A stretch of 35,047 bases of DNA from a virus. The stretch covers positions 1 through 35,047 of IMG/VR virus record IMGVR_UViG_3300005338_000426; one strand, 5' to 3'. The notes beneath the pieces were generated by a model, which did no database searches, was not told the DNA's origin, and was given only the letters and a program-made list of their open reading frames with translations. This document shows positions 30,377 to 35,047 of this stretch, one piece after another. The position numbers and the translations under genes are program-made. How positions within the stretch are numbered: position 1 is the first letter of the stretch; each line of letters opens with the position of its first letter.

Positions 30377-30964
30377 TTGGCGAACCCGTTCCCTGACCTC
30401 TATCCCTCGCTCGAATACTTTTGGGAATCGGAAGCCGATCAGACGGTGCTCGACCTGGCGAATAAGAGCCGTCAGGTCAATCAACACTCTCCGTACGATC
30501 GACGCCGCTTCACCCTTCGCTACGGCATGGAGGACGACGCCACGATGTGGCAAGTCCTTTACCCGCATTACGACGCACACAAGGGCGAGACCTTCACCTT
30601 CTTCGATTTCTGGCGCATCCCTTGGGCGCGTCCGATTCACGTCGCTACCGGAGACGGATCGACGCGCCGCTTCATGCTTCCAGCGAAGGAGTGCGAAGGC
30701 CTCGTCGCCCGTGTCGGCCCGACCACGACGGCCGCCACGCTGTTCTCCGGAACCGGCGTTGAAGGTGCGGATGAAATCGAGTTCTCCGCCGCCAGCACGC
30801 CCGCTGCCGGGTCGGACATCAGTTTCACGGCGGCGTATGCGCGGCGTCGCTTTCTCGTCTGGTACGACGGTGGGCCCAACAGCGCGGCGACGGTAAAGCC
30901 CGTTCCGGTCGACGGCGGATTGTGGGGAGTCGAGATCCATCTCGTCGAGGAGATCGGATCGTAA
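30377..30964 (+). CDS. minor tail protein
   Basis: This encodes 195 residues from TTG 30377, immediately after the previous stop; the ribosome site (GGTGGGGAGCG) lies inside that gene's end. Aromatic residues are frequent (LYPSLEYFWESE, RRFTLRYGMEDDATMWQVLYP, FTFFDFWRIPWAR). A late strand (ARRRFLVWYDGGP) precedes the C-terminus VEIHLVEEI. Similar proteins lie between the tape measure and the tip protein in many siphoviruses and resemble DUF2460-type or gpM-like tail proteins. It is probably structural in the distal tail. The stop overlaps the next ATG by one base. Confidence 0.6.
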   Translation: MANPFPDLYPSLEYFWESEADQTVLDLANKSRQVNQHSPYDRRRFTLRYGMEDDATMWQVLYPHYDAHKGETFTFFDFWRIPWARPIHVATGDGSTRRFMLPAKECEGLVARVGPTTTAATLFSGTGVEGADEIEFSAASTPAAGSDISFTAAYARRRFLVWYDGGPNSAATVKPVPVDGGLWGVEIHLVEEIGS

Positions 30965-33756
30965 TGCCGCGCGTTCGTGCGATTACACCACCCTCACTCC
31001 CGCCCGATTTCTACTACCCGCCGAAGCTCGGCGGCGATCCGGAAGTGCCGCGTCCTTCCGTTACTCACCGCACGGCCCCGGTGTCGCGTGATGTTTCGAT
31101 TAGTGGCGAGAAAGGACTCGTTGAGCTTGGATACGGACTTCAGCGGCTCGTTGCTGGCCCGGAGCGCATTCTCTATCACTACAAACCAACGAACGAGAAT
31201 GCGTTCTGGTACATCGTCCCGCTAAGTGAAGGACTGTGCGGGAATCTTCTGTCTGTTCGGGTCACAAGTGCCACGCTCGGAGCGAGCGGCGTTTTCCCGA
31301 CCCTGCAAGCAGGCGGGATTTCCGTCTGGTATCGAGACGGGTCGTCCGTACAGCCGGTCGATCCGGAGTTCGCGGCGGTCTGCGCCACATGGAACGAGAC
31401 GCTCGCCGGCGCCGCGTATCTGCTCGTCAAGCTGTGGAGTCTCGATTACTTCTGGCGTAGCGGCGTTCCGACGCTTGAGATCATCTATGAGGGACTCGTA
31501 TGCCTCGATCCGCGCGACAACGTTGCACGGTTCACGCGCAACAGTGTTCTGCAGCTCTATGACTACGTGCGGCGCACGTCGGGCAAGGCGATACCCGCCT
31601 CGCTCATCAACACCGCGACCATCATCGCGGGCGCCGATCTCGCCGATGAGCTGATGCCAGACGGCTCGCGCCGTTACGAGTCGGACATCACGATCCGAGA
31701 CTCTGCCGACGTCGAAGACTGGCTCAAGACGTTTCGTTTGCTGTGCGATAGCTTCTTTTCTTATCAAGGCGGACAGTTCTGTCTCGTCATTGACCGCCCG
31801 GCCGAATCGTCGGCGACATACACCGACGCGCATCTCGCTGAAGACACGGAACCGGTGTTCGAACGGAGCGAGCCAACTGACGTCGTCAATCACATCCGCT
31901 TGATTTGGGTTGATGCCGCGAACGGCTACGTTGAGGTTCCTCATGACGAGGAAACCGACGCGCTGAAGGCAGGCCTCGAGGAACGAGTCACTGCGACATA
32001 CCGCTTGCCGTGGATCAGGAACGCGGGCCGCGCGAAGCGGCTCGCGGTGTTTCTACTCAATGCCTTTCAGTTCGACGGAAAGCTATCGGTGAGGTGGGCG
32101 GGAAACACGGCGCTTTCCATTGTGGGCGACGTCATCACGCAATCGTCGACAAGGGTGTTTCTGGCCTCGCAACGTTTTCGCGTCGTGCAGCGGACGCTGC
32201 TCGCGGATAACGCGTATGACGTCGTCCTCAGCGAATACAACGAGGCGCGATACTCAGACGCGGTCGCGACGAGCGCTTCGCGCATCGCCTCGACCGCGCC
32301 TGACGCTGACGTCGATCCTCCTGACCTCGCTCTCAGTGAGATCGATGTAGCAGAGAACCAATACGACGAACAGAGCGGCATAGTCAAGACGCGCGCAATC
32401 ATCAGCTACTCGCCTCCTGCCGGGTATCCATTCGTTGATGCGGTCGAGGTCTATTCGGATTTAGCCGGTGGAGCGTGGACGTACGTTACGGAATTCAAGG
32501 CCTCGCCGGGCGTCGCACCGCTGCATGAGATTGCGAAGCAATTCAATTTTCAGTTCAAGGTCCGCAACATCTTTGGTCGTCGCTCTGCGGGGGTCGTCTA
32601 TCCCTTCACCGCACAGGGAAAGACGTTGCCACCGACAAACGTCCCGCTACTCCGCGCCGCTGTGAATGATGGACGCGTAACTCTGCGGTGGCAAAAGTCC
32701 ATTGATCTCGATCTCGTCGGATACGAGATCCGCCGCAAATATGGAGACTCCTCCGGACTCACCGGGCAAGCGTTGCTCGACGCCTGGACCGCCGCGACGC
32801 CGATCGGTAAGCCGGATGCGCTCTCGTTCGATGACGAGCCGCCGTACGGTGGCCATACGTACTTCATTTGCGCGATCGACAGCGGAAAGCGCTATTCGGC
32901 GATTCCCGCAGTTTGTTTCGTCACAAACGAACCGGTAGGCCGCTATACCGAGACTCCTTCTCCGCTCTTCGTCTTCAACGCACTCAGTCCCTCGCCCGAT
33001 TACCTCAAAGGGACAGGAAGCATGATCGCGGAAGGCGTCAACTCGGGACGACTGCAATTTCTCCTCTCGCGGGAGGACACATGGGATGACATCGCGGCGT
33101 ACATGAGCACCAACGGCCTCGCTACGTTGGATGACTATGACGCCGCCCGCAGCGGCGCGGAGCTGTGCTTCCCGCTGCCGCCGAACGCAACCGGCACGAT
33201 CACCGGCATGGGAACGACCACGGGCGGCAGTTCGACGCGCAACCTCGAATATCGTGTGCGGCTCGCGCGCGAGGAGCGTATCGGCCGCAGCTCGTTCACG
33301 GAGTCACATCAAATCGCTGAGCCATTTTGCGGCTCACAATTCGGCTCGAAGTTCACGGCGGGTTCCGCCGGTATGCATCCGCGCTTCGGCCTACATCTCT
33401 CCACCAATGACCCGTGGGCGCAAGTGGTCGTGCGTGCTGAAGGTGAGCCGATCTTCTACGTGACTACGCGACGTATCGAGGTCTTTATCGGGGTCTACGA
33501 TGCTACGACCGGCTCTGACGGCCGCGCGCTTTTTACGCTGCCCGCCGACAAGCAACTCGGCGTAACCGAAACGGTTTCCGTCGAAGCGCGCCCGCTCTAC
33601 TCCGCACCCGTTCAACTCGTTCCCGAGGACGAGACGAATGCCACCTTCACCGTGCGCGCATACAACGTCACCGGCGCGCCACTCGCCGGAGTGCCGGTTC
33701 GCGCGAGCGTGTGGGATCGCGGCGTCGGCGGAATCTTTAGCACCATCGCGATTTGA
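30964..33756 (+). CDS. tail-tip attachment protein (gpJ-like) with fibronectin-like domain
   Basis: This encodes 930 residues from ATG 30964, overlapping the previous stop as TAATG. The first 480 residues have the tip/hub character of siphovirus J-like proteins, with YDYVRRTSGKAIPASLINTA and a LLCDSFFSYQGGQFCLVID block near 260-278. Residues about 557-660 look like a fibronectin type III domain (VTLRWQKSIDLDLVGYEIRR and GGHTYFICAID). Residues 850-925 form another beta-sandwich (TFTVRAYNVTGAPLAGVPV), similar to Ig-like adhesion modules. The protein should close the tail and make first contact with the host, so it is a candidate determinant of host range. It has no signal or membrane segment. 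Confidence 0.75.
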   Translation: MPRVRAITPPSLPPDFYYPPKLGGDPEVPRPSVTHRTAPVSRDVSISGEKGLVELGYGLQRLVAGPERILYHYKPTNENAFWYIVPLSEGLCGNLLSVRVTSATLGASGVFPTLQAGGISVWYRDGSSVQPVDPEFAAVCATWNETLAGAAYLLVKLWSLDYFWRSGVPTLEIIYEGLVCLDPRDNVARFTRNSVLQLYDYVRRTSGKAIPASLINTATIIAGADLADELMPDGSRRYESDITIRDSADVEDWLKTFRLLCDSFFSYQGGQFCLVIDRPAESSATYTDAHLAEDTEPVFERSEPTDVVNHIRLIWVDAANGYVEVPHDEETDALKAGLEERVTATYRLPWIRNAGRAKRLAVFLLNAFQFDGKLSVRWAGNTALSIVGDVITQSSTRVFLASQRFRVVQRTLLADNAYDVVLSEYNEARYSDAVATSASRIASTAPDADVDPPDLALSEIDVAENQYDEQSGIVKTRAIISYSPPAGYPFVDAVEVYSDLAGGAWTYVTEFKASPGVAPLHEIAKQFNFQFKVRNIFGRRSAGVVYPFTAQGKTLPPTNVPLLRAAVNDGRVTLRWQKSIDLDLVGYEIRRKYGDSSGLTGQALLDAWTAATPIGKPDALSFDDEPPYGGHTYFICAIDSGKRYSAIPAVCFVTNEPVGRYTETPSPLFVFNALSPSPDYLKGTGSMIAEGVNSGRLQFLLSREDTWDDIAAYMSTNGLATLDDYDAARSGAELCFPLPPNATGTITGMGTTTGGSSTRNLEYRVRLAREERIGRSSFTESHQIAEPFCGSQFGSKFTAGSAGMHPRFGLHLSTNDPWAQVVVRAEGEPIFYVTTRRIEVFIGVYDATTGSDGRALFTLPADKQLGVTETVSVEARPLYSAPVQLVPEDETNATFTVRAYNVTGAPLAGVPVRASVWDRGVGGIFSTIAI

Positions 33757-33778
33757 TCTCGAAGGAGAAATCCATTCA

Positions 33779-34801
33779 ATGACCATGACCTATGATCCGC
33801 TCGAACCGCGGACGAACAAGAGTGTTTACGCCTTTGCGGCTGCGATCCGCGACCAGTTCTCCGCAGTGCTCCGAAGCGATTTTGTCGCGGGGCAAGGCTT
33901 CTCGAGGTTTCAGCTGTGGCAAACACCTTCGGCGTCGGCAGGCGCCTCGGGACTCTTCCTCGGTGACACGACTGCGGCGCGTTGGAACTTCCGCATCGAC
34001 ACCTCCTCCAATCTCGCCCTCGACCGCTTCACCAGCGGCACCGGCTGGAAATCGGCCCTCACCTTTTCAAACGGCAACGGAAGCGTCGGGATCGGCGGCA
34101 CCTGGCCGTCGGGCGGCAAGCTCTCCATCTCGGACTCGTCACCGTGGGCGGCCGGTGGATCGATGCGCGCCGCGCAGGTGATCCTCGACACGTCACCCCA
34201 AGCTGCAAACATCGGCGCCGGGATCGCGTTCGGTTTCACCTATGACGACGGCGGCGCGATCCAATGCACGACCGGGATCACGCCCTACAAGTACAACTCC
34301 GTTTCGGGCGACGCTTCGGGCGGCCTCAGATTTACCGTCGCGAGCATCGCCCGAGGGGTTGTCGACGCGTTGACGCTTGACCCTTTCGGAAGCGCAGGCT
34401 TCGGTGGGCCGATCTCGACCGGGGGCGGACAGGGCGTTGTGTTCATCGCGAACGCGGCCATTGTTCCGGCAGCCAATCCGACCGGAGGAGCGATCGTCTA
34501 TGCGCAGGGTGGCGCGACGAAGATTCGCGGCTCGTCAGGTACCACGACCACCATCGCGCCGGCCGATCCGCATTGCCCCGCCTGCGGCGCCGACTTCACC
34601 AACGAACACTACAACGCGCGTTACGGCTACGTCTCGATCTGCTGGTTCTGTCTTGCCGCCGATCTCGGAGACAAACCGTATGTCGTTCGCCATCAAACCG
34701 ACGAGCACGCGGCTGAGGTCGCGCTTCGCGATCCCGAGTTGATCGCTGACGCGAAGGCCGAACGTCTCGCCGAAGCCGAGGAACTCGTCGAAGCAGCCTA
34801 A
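33779..34801 (+). CDS. tail fibre protein with C-terminal zinc finger
   Basis: This encodes 340 residues from ATG 33779 with AAGGAG 11 bases upstream; ATG 33785 is an alternative. The N-terminal 250 residues are Gly/Ser/Thr-rich and beta-type, typical of a fibre shaft: TGWKSALTFSNGNGSVGIGG, a central SGGLRFTVASIARGVV, and a VYAQGGATKIRGSSG repeat-like stretch. Near the end HCPACGADF (265-273) and ICWFC (287-291) make a four-cysteine zinc site unusual for a fibre. The last 45 residues are an acidic helix. The zinc site may stabilise the fibre tip or act in receptor binding. It follows the tip gene directly, in line with a receptor-binding role. Confidence 0.7.
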   Translation: MTMTYDPLEPRTNKSVYAFAAAIRDQFSAVLRSDFVAGQGFSRFQLWQTPSASAGASGLFLGDTTAARWNFRIDTSSNLALDRFTSGTGWKSALTFSNGNGSVGIGGTWPSGGKLSISDSSPWAAGGSMRAAQVILDTSPQAANIGAGIAFGFTYDDGGAIQCTTGITPYKYNSVSGDASGGLRFTVASIARGVVDALTLDPFGSAGFGGPISTGGGQGVVFIANAAIVPAANPTGGAIVYAQGGATKIRGSSGTTTTIAPADPHCPACGADFTNEHYNARYGYVSICWFCLAADLGDKPYVVRHQTDEHAAEVALRDPELIADAKAERLAEAEELVEAA

Positions 34802-34816
34802 TCGAAAGGACTATGT

Positions 34817-35047
34817 ATGAATCAGGACCAGCAGGACGTCGGCTCGGGCCGACCTCCGCAGACCTTCGCCGAAGCGCTCCAGATCGTGAAGGTAATCCCC
34901 GTCCCGGCCGAAGTCTACGTCGCCTGGATGCGCCGCCTCGCGCCCGTACCGTCGCAGTTCGCAGGTGGGGTGTACGACAGCATGGATCAGCTGCTAGCCT
35001 CAGCGATTGCTGCTGCTGCCGCTGGAGCAATCGAGCGGCGCGGGTAG
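34817..35047 (+). CDS. small hypothetical protein after the tail fibre
   Basis: This encodes 76 residues from ATG 34817, with GAAAGGA upstream; an overlapping ATG at 34813 is out of frame. The stop coincides with the last base of the window. The protein has a polar start, a helix (FAEALQIVKVIPV), an aromatic segment (AEVYVAWMRRLAPV) and an Ala-rich helix at the end (LLASAIAAAAAGAI). It could be a fibre assembly chaperone, which small genes after fibres often encode, but nothing specific identifies it. Confidence 0.5.
   Translation: MNQDQQDVGSGRPPQTFAEALQIVKVIPVPAEVYVAWMRRLAPVPSQFAGGVYDSMDQLLASAIAAAAAGAIERRG

Noticed and set aside
1-35047. CRISPR array, insertion sequence or rRNA/tRNA genes
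   Set aside because: No regularly spaced repeats of the right size, no second transposase and no recognisable structural RNA gene were seen.

Overview
The window is the greater part of a Mu-like, transposable siphophage prophage (about 2.8 kb to the right edge). It sits next to the decayed tail of a host Rhs (YD-repeat) locus (about 1-2.7 kb). The DNA is GC-rich, and GTG and TTG starts are common. The Rhs core fragments and the style of the two exported cargo proteins suggest a Gram-negative environmental bacterium, possibly an acidobacterium. No rRNA, tRNA or other lineage marker is present, so the host assignment is only an inference. The right end of the prophage is not in the window, which closes exactly on the stop codon of a small gene after the tail fibre.

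Region 1 (1-2.7 kb) is an Rhs graveyard. It holds a frameshifted Rhs core end with a cysteine- and tryptophan-rich C-terminal tip, a small membrane protein overlapping that tip, a BamE-like lipoprotein gene with an in-frame TGA, a second orphan tip remnant, an exported protein, a second copy of the Rhs core motif, and a PEGA-like protein. The layout resembles the displaced tip/immunity cassettes known from Rhs loci.

Region 2 (2.8-7.4 kb) is the phage end and control region. Three direct repeats lie at the presumed left end. A leftward operon follows: a 30-codon leader ORF, the MuA-type DDE transposase, a small protein and an excisionase-type HTH protein, closed by a strong terminator. A nested palindromic operator separates this operon from a divergent HTH/S24-fold repressor that lacks both catalytic residues. 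No MuB-type ATPase is visible.

Region 3 (7.5-9.4 kb) carries an exported cargo protein, a holin-like protein, a structured non-coding stretch and a membrane-anchored coiled-coil protein. Region 4 (9.4-20 kb) is packaging and head: gp27-like small terminase, GpA-type large terminase, DUF935 portal, Mu F-like protein fused to a nuclease-like domain, an adenine methyltransferase with a CTG start, Mu I-like protease with an internal scaffold start, a cement-like protein, a large RNA hairpin and the major capsid protein. Region 5 (20-35 kb) is connector and tail: gp36-like, gpG-like, an M15 endolysin, gp37-like, tail tube, tail chaperone with a -1 frameshift, tape measure (1459 aa), minor tail proteins, tail-tip protein and a fibre with a zinc finger. 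There is no sheath gene, so the virion should be a siphovirus with a long flexible tail.

Leftward cargo genes interrupt the rightward late operon at three or four points: a periplasmic protein between terminase and portal, a zinc-ribbon protein after the capsid genes, and an orphan HicB-like antitoxin (with a doubtful second ORF) between tail chaperone and tape measure. These are the most accessory-looking parts of the phage.
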